64,000 bases of DNA from Acholeplasmataceae bacterium (lineage in GTDB: Bacteria > Bacillota_I > Bacilli_A > Acholeplasmatales > Acholeplasmataceae): NCBI GenBank assembly GCA_007692425.1, contig RECG01000006.1, positions 62,001 through 126,000 on the forward strand. The letters are read 5' to 3'. The translations under genes and the position numbers were made by a program. The notes under the pieces are model-generated. The model ran no database searches. It was not told the DNA's origin and saw nothing but the letters and a program-made list of their open reading frames with translations. Shown here piece after piece: positions 55,776-64,000 of the stretch (its first letter is position 1; every line of letters starts with the position of its first letter).

Positions 55776-55795
55776 ATTAAAAGGAGACAAATCAT

Positions 55796-56815
55796 ATGAT
55801 TATTAAAATGAAAGAACAAGCCACAAAAAAAGAATACGAAAAGATTGTTGCCTATCTCGAAAGCCGCCATTTCGAAATTAAAGACGTCAGCAGTGAACAC
55901 ATCATGGTGTTTGGCGTCATCGGCGACACGTCATCGATTGATCCGCATGATTTGTATGCCTTTCAAGGCGTGGGTGAAATCACGCGGGTGTCGACACCCT
56001 TCAAAAAGGCAAGCCGCAGTTTCAAACGAGGGGACACGATCATCAACCTTGGCAAGGGTGTCCAGATTGGCGGGGATCAATTCATCGTCATGGCCGGTCC
56101 TTGTTCGGTTGAATCGGAAAAACAGCTGATGAAAATCGCGGAAAACGTCAAAAAAGCAGGCGCGCATATTCTCAGAGGCGGGGCTTACAAGCCACGCACG
56201 TCGCCTTATTCGTTTCAAGGCTTGGAAGAAGAAGGGTTGAAACTGATGCGGAAAGTCGGTGACCAGACCGGGTTGTTCGTCATCAGTGAAATCCCAAGTG
56301 CGGATTTGTTACCGCTTTTTGAAACCTATGTCGACATCATCCAGGTCGGGACACGAAACATGCAAAATTTCCACTTGCTTAAAGCGTTGGGCAAAGCCAA
56401 GAAGCCGGTCATGTTGAAACGGGGCATGTCAGCCACCATTGAAGAATGGTTGATGTCGGCCGAATATATCATGGCGGGCGGTAATGAGCAGGTCATCTTG
56501 TGTGAACGCGGGATCAGAACCTATGAACGCTACACCCGCAACACGCTCGATATCAGTGCGGTGTTGGCGGTCAAAGAATTGTCGCATCTGCCCATCATCA
56601 TCGATCCTTCGCACGCGGCCGGACGATGGAACATGGTTGAAAAACTATCATTGGCCTCGCTTGCCGTCGGTGCGCACGGTTTAATGGTCGAAGTCCATCA
56701 TGATCCCGAACACGCCTTGAGTGACGGCGCCCAGTCACTTAAGATCAACAAGTTCAAAACCATGATGACCGAAATCGACAAGATTTCACAAGTGTTGGGA
56801 AAACGACACCTATGA
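55796..56815 (+). CDS. aroF: 3-deoxy-7-phosphoheptulonate (DAHP) synthase, type I-beta
   Basis: 339 residues; phosphoenolpyruvate + erythrose 4-phosphate to DAHP, the first shikimate step. An N-terminal ferredoxin-like (ACT-like) domain of about 70 residues (MIIKMKEQATKKEYEKIVAY) precedes the TIM barrel: IVMAGPCSVESEKQ, LRGGAYKPRTSPYSFQG, VGTRNMQNF, MLKRGM, and IIDPSHAAGRW. In the Thermotoga homologue this N-terminal domain binds Tyr for feedback inhibition, consistent with a Tyr-responsive leader here. AAAAGGAG lies 9 bases before ATG 55796. Confidence 0.96.
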   Translation: MIIKMKEQATKKEYEKIVAYLESRHFEIKDVSSEHIMVFGVIGDTSSIDPHDLYAFQGVGEITRVSTPFKKASRSFKRGDTIINLGKGVQIGGDQFIVMAGPCSVESEKQLMKIAENVKKAGAHILRGGAYKPRTSPYSFQGLEEEGLKLMRKVGDQTGLFVISEIPSADLLPLFETYVDIIQVGTRNMQNFHLLKALGKAKKPVMLKRGMSATIEEWLMSAEYIMAGGNEQVILCERGIRTYERYTRNTLDISAVLAVKELSHLPIIIDPSHAAGRWNMVEKLSLASLAVGAHGLMVEVHHDPEHALSDGAQSLKINKFKTMMTEIDKISQVLGKRHL

Positions 56816-57639
56816 ATGTCTTTATTGTCGGTCTTGGATTGATGGGTGCGTCCTATGCCGAAGGACTGAAAGCAAAAGGATATCGTGTGAATGGTTTTGA
56901 CCAAGACGACAAGACCATGGCAGCGGCAAGACAATCAGGTTTGATCAACAATCAAACATTAGACGACATCAGCGAGGCCGATGTCGTCATCCTGGCATTG
57001 TATCCAAAAGATAACATCCGTTTCATGCAAGATCATGCATGTTTGTTGAAACCGGGTCAGATCTTGACCGATCTCAGCGGCGTGAAACAGCACATGATGA
57101 AGGCCATCGAAGCGTTGCTTCCCGATGGCGTCTCATACACATCCCATCACCCGATGGCAGGCAGAGAGAAAAAGGGCTTCTCAGCCCGCGATGCCACGAT
57201 GTTTCACCATGCGAATGCACTCATCATCACAGGTACGCACACGGGCCCACAGGATGAAACTGTGATTTTGAACATGCTCAAGGACTTGAAATTTGGTAAA
57301 ATAACAGTAGTGGACGCCCACGTTCACGATCAATTGATCGCCTTTACCAGCCAGTTGACACATGTCATGGCTGTTGCGTTGATCCAGGCTGATCATCATG
57401 AACTCACCCGTCAGGCCACCGGTGATTCATTTCGTGACCTGACCCGTATCGCCAAGATCAATGAAACGATGTGGAGCGAACTGTTTTTAGAAAACAAGGA
57501 TGCCTTGCTTGAGGCCATAGACATGTTTCGTCATGAAATCGATCAAGTCAGGCAATGGATCCGTCAGGAAGACAAGGCATCATTGATGCGTTATTTGCGT
57601 GAAGCCAGGGAAAAGAGGCAGACGTTTGACCAAGATTGA
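56812..57639 (+). CDS. tyrA: Prephenate dehydrogenase
   Basis: 275 residues; prephenate + NAD(P)+ to 4-hydroxyphenylpyruvate, committing to Tyr. Rossmann motif VGLGLMGASYAEGL, TDLSGVKQHMM, catalytic His region SHHPMAGREKKG, and helical dimerisation domain (AFTSQLTHVMAVAL). No C-terminal ACT domain, so no built-in feedback site. ATGA overlap with aroF. Confidence 0.94.
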   Translation: MNVFIVGLGLMGASYAEGLKAKGYRVNGFDQDDKTMAAARQSGLINNQTLDDISEADVVILALYPKDNIRFMQDHACLLKPGQILTDLSGVKQHMMKAIEALLPDGVSYTSHHPMAGREKKGFSARDATMFHHANALIITGTHTGPQDETVILNMLKDLKFGKITVVDAHVHDQLIAFTSQLTHVMAVALIQADHHELTRQATGDSFRDLTRIAKINETMWSELFLENKDALLEAIDMFRHEIDQVRQWIRQEDKASLMRYLREAREKRQTFDQD

Positions 57640-58639
57640 CATGCCGTCATACAACATATTCATCAAAGAGGGAGCCATCCGCCAACTCAGTCAGCAGCTG
57701 ACGGATGTTTATCACGGCAGACATGTCTTTATCATCACGGATCGACATGTTTCAAACCTTTACCTGCAAACGATTGAATCAGCATTGCCTGATCATGTCG
57801 TACAAGTTGTCGAGATTGAACCCGGCGAGGTTTCGAAATCGCTTGATGTTTATCAACAGGTCATCAGCAAACTCCTTTCACAAGGCATCAAACGTGATCA
57901 TCTGATCATTGCTTTTGGTGGCGGTGTGGTCGGAGACCTGGCCGGTTATGTGGCAGCCACCCTGTATCGCGGCATGGCTTATGTCCACATTCCGACCACC
58001 TTGCTGGCACAGGTCGACAGCAGTATCGGCGGCAAGGTCGGCATCGACCTGCCGGAGGGGAAAAACCTGATCGGCGCGTTTCATCAGCCCGGCATGGTGT
58101 TGATTGATCCGGCCTTTCTCAAGACACTCGAACCAAGGGAATATGCCAACGGTCTGGCGGAAATGATCAAAGCCGGCCTGATTGGCGACGCCAGACTTTA
58201 TCAAGATTTATTAATCAAATCAACCGTCGATCAGGAGGACATCATCCGCGCCATCCATGTCAAACGCAAACTGGTGTTGGCCGATCCCTATGATCATCAC
58301 GAACGGTTGTTACTCAATTTCGGACATACTTTTGGTCATGCCATCGAACAACAACACGGTTATCGCACCTACAAACATGGTGAAGCCATCAGCCACGGCA
58401 TGTTGATGGCACTTGAAATCGGCATCCGCCTGGGCGTATCTTCCCAAGCATTATATGACGAAGTCAAAACATTACTGGTTGATCGTCAATTGGTCCAAGA
58501 GCCTTTGCTCGACCGCCGTAATTATCTCGATGCCCTCGTCCATGATAAAAAACAGATGACGACCGGCTTGCGTTTTGTCCTTGTTGAACAACCGGGCAAA
58601 GCCCTTGTCAAAGTCTTGCAAAAGGAGGACTTGTCATGA
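57626..58639 (+). CDS. aroB: 3-dehydroquinate synthase
   Basis: 337 residues; NAD+- and metal-dependent cyclisation of DAHP. Seen: FGGGVVGDLAGYVAATLYRG, PTTLLAQVDSSIGGKVGID, NLIGAFHQP, and metal ligands in NFGHTFGHAIEQQ and HGEAISHG. Start taken as TTG 57626, 7 bases after AGAGG (57614-57618); it overlaps tyrA by 14 bases. ATG 57641 is possible but has no ribosome site. Confidence 0.95.
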   Translation: MTKIDMPSYNIFIKEGAIRQLSQQLTDVYHGRHVFIITDRHVSNLYLQTIESALPDHVVQVVEIEPGEVSKSLDVYQQVISKLLSQGIKRDHLIIAFGGGVVGDLAGYVAATLYRGMAYVHIPTTLLAQVDSSIGGKVGIDLPEGKNLIGAFHQPGMVLIDPAFLKTLEPREYANGLAEMIKAGLIGDARLYQDLLIKSTVDQEDIIRAIHVKRKLVLADPYDHHERLLLNFGHTFGHAIEQQHGYRTYKHGEAISHGMLMALEIGIRLGVSSQALYDEVKTLLVDRQLVQEPLLDRRNYLDALVHDKKQMTTGLRFVLVEQPGKALVKVLQKEDLS

Positions 58640-59895
58640 ACATCCGCATCGAACCACGACCGCTTGGCGGCAAGGTCCGGATCATATCCTCCAAATCATT
58701 GTCACACCGTTATGTGCTGGCAGCCGGTTTGGCACAAGGACAAAGTGACATCCGCAACGTCCTGGTCTCCGATGATCTCAAGGCCACCAAGAACGCCCTT
58801 TCAGCATTGGGAGTCCGTTTTGAAGACACCTTGATCAACGGTGGCGATTTTATCTTGAGACAAGACACGATTGATGTCATGGAGTCCGGATCGACATTGC
58901 GTTTCATGATTCCGGTTTCGATGCTCCAACCCCGAACCGTCACCTTCACCGGCCGGGGTCGTTTGGATCAAAGGCCGCTCGATGTCTATGAAACCCTCTT
59001 CAACAAACAAGGAATGACGTTTTCAAGACCGGCTGATGCCTGGTTGCCTTTGACGGTGCAGGGTCCTTTGAAAGCGGGCTATTTTCCCGTGCCCGGTGAT
59101 ATCAGTTCCCAGTTTGTCACCGGTCTTATGTTTGCATGTCCGTTGTTAAAAAAAGATTCGGTGATCGAATTGACATCACCGTTACAATCCAAGGGGTATG
59201 TCGATCTGACCATGGATGTGCTCAAACGTTTCGGCATCCACATTCTCAAGGTCGATCCGTTCATCTATATCAAGGGTGGACAATCCTACCAACCCCAAAG
59301 CCTGACGGTGGAAGGTGATTTCTCACAAGCGGCCTTTTTCTTCGTGGCCGGCACGGTCGGTCAGACCATTGAGTTGTCGGCTTTGAATCCTTTGACCAAA
59401 CAGGGTGACGCCGCCATTGTTGACATCTTGCGCAAGATGGGGGCGGACATCACTTACCAGACGAAAGAAGCCACCTATCTGGTCAAGCCCAGCCAAACCA
59501 AAGGCATCACCATCGATCTTGCCGATGTGCCGGATCTCGGACCCATACTGATGGTCCTGGCGGCCTTGAGCGAAGGCAAGACGGTATTCAAGCACATCAA
59601 GCGGTTGCGCATCAAGGAATCAGACCGTATGGAAGCCATGCGCCGCACATTGACGTCGTTCGGTGTCAACATCAAGGTGCTTGAAGATGAGGCTGTCATT
59701 GAGGGCGTGACGCGCCTGCGCGGCAACCAGTCCTTTGATAGTTTCGGCGATCATCGGATCGCCATGGCGATTGCCATCGCATCCCAGCACGCAGATGGCC
59801 CCGTCACGATTGAGAACGCAGGTGTCGTCAGCAAGTCCTTTCCAGACTTTTTCGACATCTTTCAAACATTGGGAGGTGTGTGTCATGAAACTTGA
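58636..59895 (+). CDS. aroA: 5-enolpyruvylshikimate-3-phosphate synthase
   Basis: 419 residues. Seen: SKSLSHRYVLAAGLAQG, ESGSTLRFMIP, GDISSQFVTGLMFA, DVPDLGPILMVLAAL, RLRIKESDRMEAM, and FGDHRIAMAIAIAS. AAAAGGAGG precedes ATG 58636, which overlaps the aroB stop. The PEP-binding SGSTLRFMIPVS region differs from the GNAGTA type, more like class II or divergent enzymes. Confidence 0.95.
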   Translation: MNIRIEPRPLGGKVRIISSKSLSHRYVLAAGLAQGQSDIRNVLVSDDLKATKNALSALGVRFEDTLINGGDFILRQDTIDVMESGSTLRFMIPVSMLQPRTVTFTGRGRLDQRPLDVYETLFNKQGMTFSRPADAWLPLTVQGPLKAGYFPVPGDISSQFVTGLMFACPLLKKDSVIELTSPLQSKGYVDLTMDVLKRFGIHILKVDPFIYIKGGQSYQPQSLTVEGDFSQAAFFFVAGTVGQTIELSALNPLTKQGDAAIVDILRKMGADITYQTKEATYLVKPSQTKGITIDLADVPDLGPILMVLAALSEGKTVFKHIKRLRIKESDRMEAMRRTLTSFGVNIKVLEDEAVIEGVTRLRGNQSFDSFGDHRIAMAIAIASQHADGPVTIENAGVVSKSFPDFFDIFQTLGGVCHET

Positions 59896-60139
59896 AACCA
59901 TGCGCAAGGAAATCGATCAGATTGATGATGCATTGATGACGTTGTTCAAACAACGCATGCATGTTGCCAAAAACATCGGTGCGCTTAAACGGATCGCTGG
60001 TTTGCCAATCGAAGATTCCGCAAGGGAGGCCCGCATGATGCAGATGCGTCAAGAAGCCTTTGCCGATGAAAGTTTGTGGCCTTACTTTGAAAAATGGTTC
60101 AATATGCTTGTCGATATGTCCAAAGAGGTGCAACGATGA
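59885..60139 (+). CDS. aroQ: Chorismate mutase (AroQ type)
   Basis: 84 residues, stand-alone all-helical mutase: chorismate to prephenate. Seen: MRKEIDQIDDALMTLFKQRM, VAKNIGALKR and REARMM, the helix-1, helix-2 and loop active-site charges. It overlaps the end of aroA by 11 bases, with GGAGGTG upstream. Supplies prephenate to TyrA in the same operon. Confidence 0.88.
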   Translation: MKLETMRKEIDQIDDALMTLFKQRMHVAKNIGALKRIAGLPIEDSAREARMMQMRQEAFADESLWPYFEKWFNMLVDMSKEVQR

Positions 60140-60924
60140 AAACACGCTATGGATTGATTGGCCGCCACATCGGCCAAAGCCAATCACCCGTCATTCATCA
60201 AACCATTGCCAGCCTGGCAGGAAAAGATATCGCTTATGATCTTTTGGATGTCGACGAGGTGATGCTTCCGGAACTGATTGAATATCTGTTCCGCGAGATG
60301 TATCACGGCTATAATGTCACCATGCCTTACAAACAAACGATCATCCCTTTCGTGCATCGTCTGACCAAGCAGGCTTCCAGGATCGGTGCGGTCAACACCA
60401 TCTACCTTGATCAGGAAACGGTGATTGGTGACAACACGGATTACCATGGTTTCATCGGTTTGGTCAAATACCATAAAATCAAAGTCAGAAGAAAGAAAGT
60501 GGCCATTCTCGGCAACGGCGGTGCGGCGATGGCCGTTTATGTCGCCCTCAAAGATCTGGGTGCCAAACCCATCGTCGTGGTGCGTCCCGACAGTCAGGTC
60601 GAACCCCTTTTCAAGGAAGTCGTCACCTATGAAGAGTTTGATTGGACGGTCATCGATCTTTTTGTCAATGCCACACCGATAGGCAGTCATGAGACGGAAG
60701 GGCAATCACTGTTACATCCTTCGTGTGTTCAAAAAAAGACGGTGATCGACTTGCTTTATCAACCATCCGTCACACAAATGATGAAGGATGCGAAACTCGG
60801 TTTCAACGGTGAGATGATGCTCATTATCCAAGCGCTTAGAAGTGCGTCGATCTGGTATCAGAAAGACTTGCAGGCGAATGCTAAAAACCTGCAAGCCATC
60901 AAGGATGTGATCAAGCATGAATAG
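60136..60924 (+). CDS. aroE: Shikimate dehydrogenase
   Basis: 262 residues; 3-dehydroshikimate + NADPH to shikimate. Seen: YGLIGRHIGQSQSPVIHQ, YNVTMPYKQTIIPF with the catalytic Lys, IGAVNTIYL, DNTDYHGF, and nucleotide loop VAILGNGGAAMAVY. GAGGTG lies 5 bases before ATG 60136. Confidence 0.95.
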   Translation: MKTRYGLIGRHIGQSQSPVIHQTIASLAGKDIAYDLLDVDEVMLPELIEYLFREMYHGYNVTMPYKQTIIPFVHRLTKQASRIGAVNTIYLDQETVIGDNTDYHGFIGLVKYHKIKVRRKKVAILGNGGAAMAVYVALKDLGAKPIVVVRPDSQVEPLFKEVVTYEEFDWTVIDLFVNATPIGSHETEGQSLLHPSCVQKKTVIDLLYQPSVTQMMKDAKLGFNGEMMLIIQALRSASIWYQKDLQANAKNLQAIKDVIKHE

Positions 60925-61906
60925 CTACGGGACATTGTTCAAAGTCACCCTTTATGGTGAATCCCACCAACCTTCAATCGGTGTCATCATCGATGGCATG
61001 CCACCCGGCATCGTCATTGATGAAGAGACCATCCACGCTGATCTGGCCCAACGCAAACCGGGTGCGACCGGCACGACAACCCGTCATGAAGATGACGCGT
61101 TTGTCATCACCGCAGGTGTATTCAACGGACGTTCAACCGGTTCGCCGATTCACCTCATGATTGAAAACAAGAATATCCGATCGAAAGATTATGAGCATTT
61201 GAGACAACAACCCAGACCCGGTCACGCCGACTTCGTGGCAGGGATCAAGTATCAAGGGTTTCAAGACTATCGGGGTGGGGGTCGCTTCTCCGGAAGACTC
61301 ACGGCCGCATTGGTCGCGGCTGGGTCGTTCGCGAAAATGTTCACCCCTTGTCAAATCACCCACGCCATCACCCGGATTGGCACCTTGACCGACATGTCAA
61401 AGCTTGACACTTACTTACGTGAAATCGCAGAACAGGGCGATTCCGTGGGTGGGATTGTCGAACTCAAAGTCAGTGGTTTACCTGTTGGTTTAGGCGAACC
61501 CTTCTTTCAAAAACTGGATGCCGAACTGGCAAAAATGCTTTTTTCGGTACCCGCTGTCAAAGGTGTTGAGTTCGGTACCGGTTTTGCCGGTGTCAACATG
61601 ATGGGAAGCGAATTCAACGATGTCATGGTTAATGGCTATGGCAAAACAAAAACCAATCATTCTGGTGGCGTGACCGGCGGTCTTTCAAACGGCAACGATT
61701 TGATCATCCGCGTCTTTGTCAAACCCCCTTCAAGCATCAGCAAACCGCAAGACACCTACGACGATGAAACCAAGGCTGTCAAGCCGCTGGTTGTCGGTGG
61801 GCGACATGATGTCGCGATTGTCAGACGGATCGGTATCGTCTTGGAAAATGTTGTGGCCATTGTCCTGGCCGACATGTATTTGATGGATAAGGCTTACCAC
61901 GGTTGA
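60917..61906 (+). CDS. aroC: Chorismate synthase
   Basis: 329 residues (family 350-390); FMN-dependent conversion of EPSP to chorismate. Seen: TLYGESHQPSIGVIIDG, QRKPGATGTTTRHEDD, RPGHADFVAGIKY, DYRGGGRFSGRLTAA, NHSGGVTGGLSNG, and GGRHDVAIVRRIGIVLE. The shortening is spread over loops, and the C-terminal core ends normally. It overlaps aroE by 8 bases. Confidence 0.96.
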   Translation: MNSYGTLFKVTLYGESHQPSIGVIIDGMPPGIVIDEETIHADLAQRKPGATGTTTRHEDDAFVITAGVFNGRSTGSPIHLMIENKNIRSKDYEHLRQQPRPGHADFVAGIKYQGFQDYRGGGRFSGRLTAALVAAGSFAKMFTPCQITHAITRIGTLTDMSKLDTYLREIAEQGDSVGGIVELKVSGLPVGLGEPFFQKLDAELAKMLFSVPAVKGVEFGTGFAGVNMMGSEFNDVMVNGYGKTKTNHSGGVTGGLSNGNDLIIRVFVKPPSSISKPQDTYDDETKAVKPLVVGGRHDVAIVRRIGIVLENVVAIVLADMYLMDKAYHG

Positions 61907-61980
61907 CCATACCATCCAACCAGCAAGACAGCCAAACTGACCGACATGGTGTCAGCGTGAAAAAACAAAAGGAAAGACTC

Positions 61981-63945
61981 ATGGAAATCCGGCTTGAAAC
62001 GATCAAAGGGGTCGGCGACAAGCTGATCCGATATTTCCGGCGTGCCGGCATCTGGTCGACATACGACCTGCTTTTACATGTGCCAAAAGGGTATGAGGAT
62101 TTCACCATCACGTCACTCGAGCGGGCTCAGGACAATACCACGATCACGGTGTTGGCGACTGTCAAAACCCCGCTTGAAAATCAACGACTCAGACGGGTGG
62201 AACGACAACAATTTCAAGCAGAAGTGATGGGCAAGACGGTTGATGTCGTCATCTTCAACCGCGCCTATCTTGTCAAACAACTCAAGCCCGGTGATGACAT
62301 CATCATCAAGGGGGTTTATCATCTCTATCGGAAACAGTTGGTCGCTGCCACCATCAAAATGGCCGGCAAAGTTCCGGCCATCAAACCGGTGTATGGTATC
62401 GAGGGTGTATATGACCAGACAGTCTCAAAGATCGTCAAGACCATTCTCGATGAACAACAAGTGACCATTCATGAAACCATCCCGGTCGAATTTTTGAAAG
62501 CCTATCAGATGCCGGACAGGACACGTGCTTTCGTCATGATTCATCTGCCGGAACGCTTCGATGACATCAGACAGGCACGCCGGCGTTTCAAATATGAAGA
62601 AGCTTTTTATCTGCAACTCAAACTGCAGACGGGTCTGGCCGCGCAACCTGCGCGTCCGCCCAAACCTTATGATCTTGCCGTGGTGAAACAAATCATCACA
62701 GGCCTTCCCTATGAACTGACAGATGACCAAAAACAAGCAGTCAATGACCTGTTTCGCGATTTCAAAAACGGGCAGGCCGGATTCAGATTGATCCAAGGTG
62801 ATGTCGGGTCAGGCAAAACCATGGTGGCGGCACTCGGTGCCCTGGCTTGCGTGACTGCCGGCGAACAGGTCGCCTTCATGGCACCGACCGAATTGCTCGC
62901 CATCCAACATGCCCGTTTCTTTCACGCGCAATTTCCGTTGTTAAGGACAGCGCTTCTGACACGCAAGACGAAAGACAAGCCGCTGGTCAAAACACATATC
63001 CGACAACAACAATATGATCTGGTCATCGGCACGCATGCCATGATCGAACAAGATGTCGTCTTCAATCGTTTGGGGCTGGTCATCATTGATGAACAGCACA
63101 AATTTGGTGTCAACACAAGAGACGAACTGGTGAAAAAAGCCTGGGCCAAAGATGTCATTTATCTGACCGCCACACCGATTCCAAGAACGTTGGCGATGAT
63201 TGCCTTCGGTGAATCGAATGTCAGCATCATCCATGAGAAACCCAAAAACCGACAACCCATCAAGACCCACTATCTCACCAGGAACCAGATCGAGCCGTTG
63301 TATCAAGCCATCCAGGAAACACTTGTGCAAAAACAACACGTCTATCTAGTCGTGCCGGCCATCACATCACTGGAACGTGGTGATAACATCGACACGGTCT
63401 ACCAAGACATCAAAGACCGTTTTGACGCGCCTTTGTTCGTACTCCATGGTCAGTTGAAAGAGGATGAGAAAGAAACACGGATGAAAGCCTTCGTCGACAC
63501 GCCAGGCAGCATCCTTTTGGCCACCACCATGATCGAAGTCGGCATCGATGTGCCGACCGCGACGTTGATCGCCATTTATGGCGCTGAACATTTCGGTTTG
63601 TCACAACTCCATCAATTAAGAGGCAGGGTCGGCAGAAGCCACTTGCCAAGCCGTTGTTTTCTCATCGCCACACAAGAAGATGTCGAACGTCTTGAACTGT
63701 TGGTGAAAACCAATGACGGTTTCGTCTTGAGCGAATACGATCTCATGGCCCGTGGACCGGGTGATTTCCTTGGTCTTGAACAAAGCGGTCATTTTCGTTT
63801 TCGTTTTCTGGATTTGATCTCAGACCAGCCTGTTTTGATGGAAGCACAAAAAAACGTACGTGATTTGCTGGCACAACCAGCTTTCAAAAAAAATCCGGAC
63901 TACCGGTATTTGCATCGACACATGAAGTCAATCATCAGAATGTGA
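61981..63945 (+). CDS. recG: ATP-dependent DNA helicase RecG
   Basis: 654 residues; branch-migrates stalled forks and Holliday junctions. N-terminal wedge/OB domain (ETIKGVGDKLIRYF, LLHVPKGYEDF), then SF2 helicase: ELTDDQKQAVNDL, Walker A GDVGSGKTMVA, MAPTELLAIQHA, Walker B IIDEQHKFGV, TATPIPRTLAM, MIEVGIDVP, and QLRGRVGRS. ATG 61981 has AAAGGAAAG upstream. In-frame codons back to 61903 would overlap aroC and lack a ribosome site. Confidence 0.96.
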   Translation: MEIRLETIKGVGDKLIRYFRRAGIWSTYDLLLHVPKGYEDFTITSLERAQDNTTITVLATVKTPLENQRLRRVERQQFQAEVMGKTVDVVIFNRAYLVKQLKPGDDIIIKGVYHLYRKQLVAATIKMAGKVPAIKPVYGIEGVYDQTVSKIVKTILDEQQVTIHETIPVEFLKAYQMPDRTRAFVMIHLPERFDDIRQARRRFKYEEAFYLQLKLQTGLAAQPARPPKPYDLAVVKQIITGLPYELTDDQKQAVNDLFRDFKNGQAGFRLIQGDVGSGKTMVAALGALACVTAGEQVAFMAPTELLAIQHARFFHAQFPLLRTALLTRKTKDKPLVKTHIRQQQYDLVIGTHAMIEQDVVFNRLGLVIIDEQHKFGVNTRDELVKKAWAKDVIYLTATPIPRTLAMIAFGESNVSIIHEKPKNRQPIKTHYLTRNQIEPLYQAIQETLVQKQHVYLVVPAITSLERGDNIDTVYQDIKDRFDAPLFVLHGQLKEDEKETRMKAFVDTPGSILLATTMIEVGIDVPTATLIAIYGAEHFGLSQLHQLRGRVGRSHLPSRCFLIATQEDVERLELLVKTNDGFVLSEYDLMARGPGDFLGLEQSGHFRFRFLDLISDQPVLMEAQKNVRDLLAQPAFKKNPDYRYLHRHMKSIIRM

Positions 63946-63951
63946 TATAAT
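63943..63951 (+). promoter_or_regulatory. Extended -10 before the last partial gene
   Basis: TGATATAAT with TATAAT at 63946-63951; its TGA is also the recG stop codon. It lies 25 bases before ATG 63977. Confidence 0.55.
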
Positions 63952-63976
63952 CAAACATGACGAAAGAAGGGATGAC

Positions 63977-64000
63977 ATGATCCGCATCGCAGTAGACGGC
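63977..64000 (+). CDS. plsX: Probable phosphate acyltransferase PlsX (first 8 codons)
   Basis: Only MIRIAVDG is inside the window, preceded by AAGGGATGAC. PlsX proteins begin M-(I/K)-I-A-(V/I)-D-(A/G)-M-G-G-D, and plsX commonly follows recG (often via fapR) in Firmicutes. Eight residues cannot prove it. Confidence 0.5.

Noticed and set aside
55485-55795. T-box riboswitch before aroF
   Set aside because: No conserved T-box antiterminator sequence (AGGGTGG-type) or specifier-loop layout is visible; the Tyr-codon leader ORF with alternative stems explains the region better.

Overview
The window is a dense, mostly co-directional stretch of core chromosome from a low-to-mid GC Gram-positive bacterium. 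It is best read as a deep Bacillota/Mollicutes relative of the Acholeplasma-Izemoplasma-Haloplasma kind; this placement is inference. Supporting features are Bacillus-like gene orders (prfA-prmC-tsaC-rpiB-upp-atp operon-DUF1146; rpsF-ssb-rpsR; gdpP-rplI-dnaB; walJ-rlmH), a GdpP-L9 read-through protein of the kind known from Mollicutes, three lipoproteins with Gram-positive style lipoboxes, strong AGGAGG ribosome sites and many extended -10 promoters (TGnTATAAT). TGA is used as a stop, so the code is standard. No rRNA, tRNA, CRISPR array, transposase or phage gene was seen.

Layout. 1-7.8 kb: rpoB (5' end outside the window) and rpoC, the latter with an N-terminal extension resembling two alpha-CTD domains. 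7.9-18.9 kb: accessory genes sitting between rpoC and rpsL, which in most Firmicutes are almost adjacent. They comprise a TrkA-type K+ channel, pseudouridine catabolism (psuK-psuG), a six-gene phosphorylation cluster (kinase C-lobe-like protein, Zn-ribbon kinase, TerY-like vWA, PP2C phosphatase, second vWA, six-TM membrane protein), and a serine-palmitoyltransferase-like enzyme with a short-chain reductase. 19-23.4 kb: the str operon rpsL-rpsG-fusA-tuf. 23.6-31.4 kb: tatD, an HtrA-like lipoprotein, pncC, rpsF-ssb-rpsR, gdpP-rplI, dnaB and dps. 31.5-43.8 kb: prfA-prmC-tsaC, then rpiB-upp-atpZIBEFHAGDC-DUF1146-cotH as one apparent transcription unit; the c subunit carries a Na+-binding signature. 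43.8-52.5 kb: YigZ-like protein, cca, yhaM, a 991-residue parvulin-like lipoprotein, walJ, rlmH, a HAD phosphatase and DegV. 52.5-55.5 kb: pdxS-pdxT divergent from pdxR with an inverted-repeat operator. 55.6-61.9 kb: aroF-tyrA-aroB-aroA-chorismate mutase-aroE-aroC behind a tyrosine-codon leader peptide and an attenuator. 62-64 kb: recG and the first codons of a probable plsX.

The most notable signals are (1) the expanded TerY-P-like kinase/phosphatase/vWA cluster with a kinase-derived protein lacking its N-lobe and a membrane partner, a candidate stress or anti-phage signalling system; (2) a four-segment ribosome-mediated attenuator with Tyr-rich leader peptide ahead of the aromatic operon, unusual for a Gram-positive lineage; (3) alpha-CTD-like domains fused to the RNA polymerase beta' subunit. 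All functional statements rest on motif recognition by eye; no database search was run.
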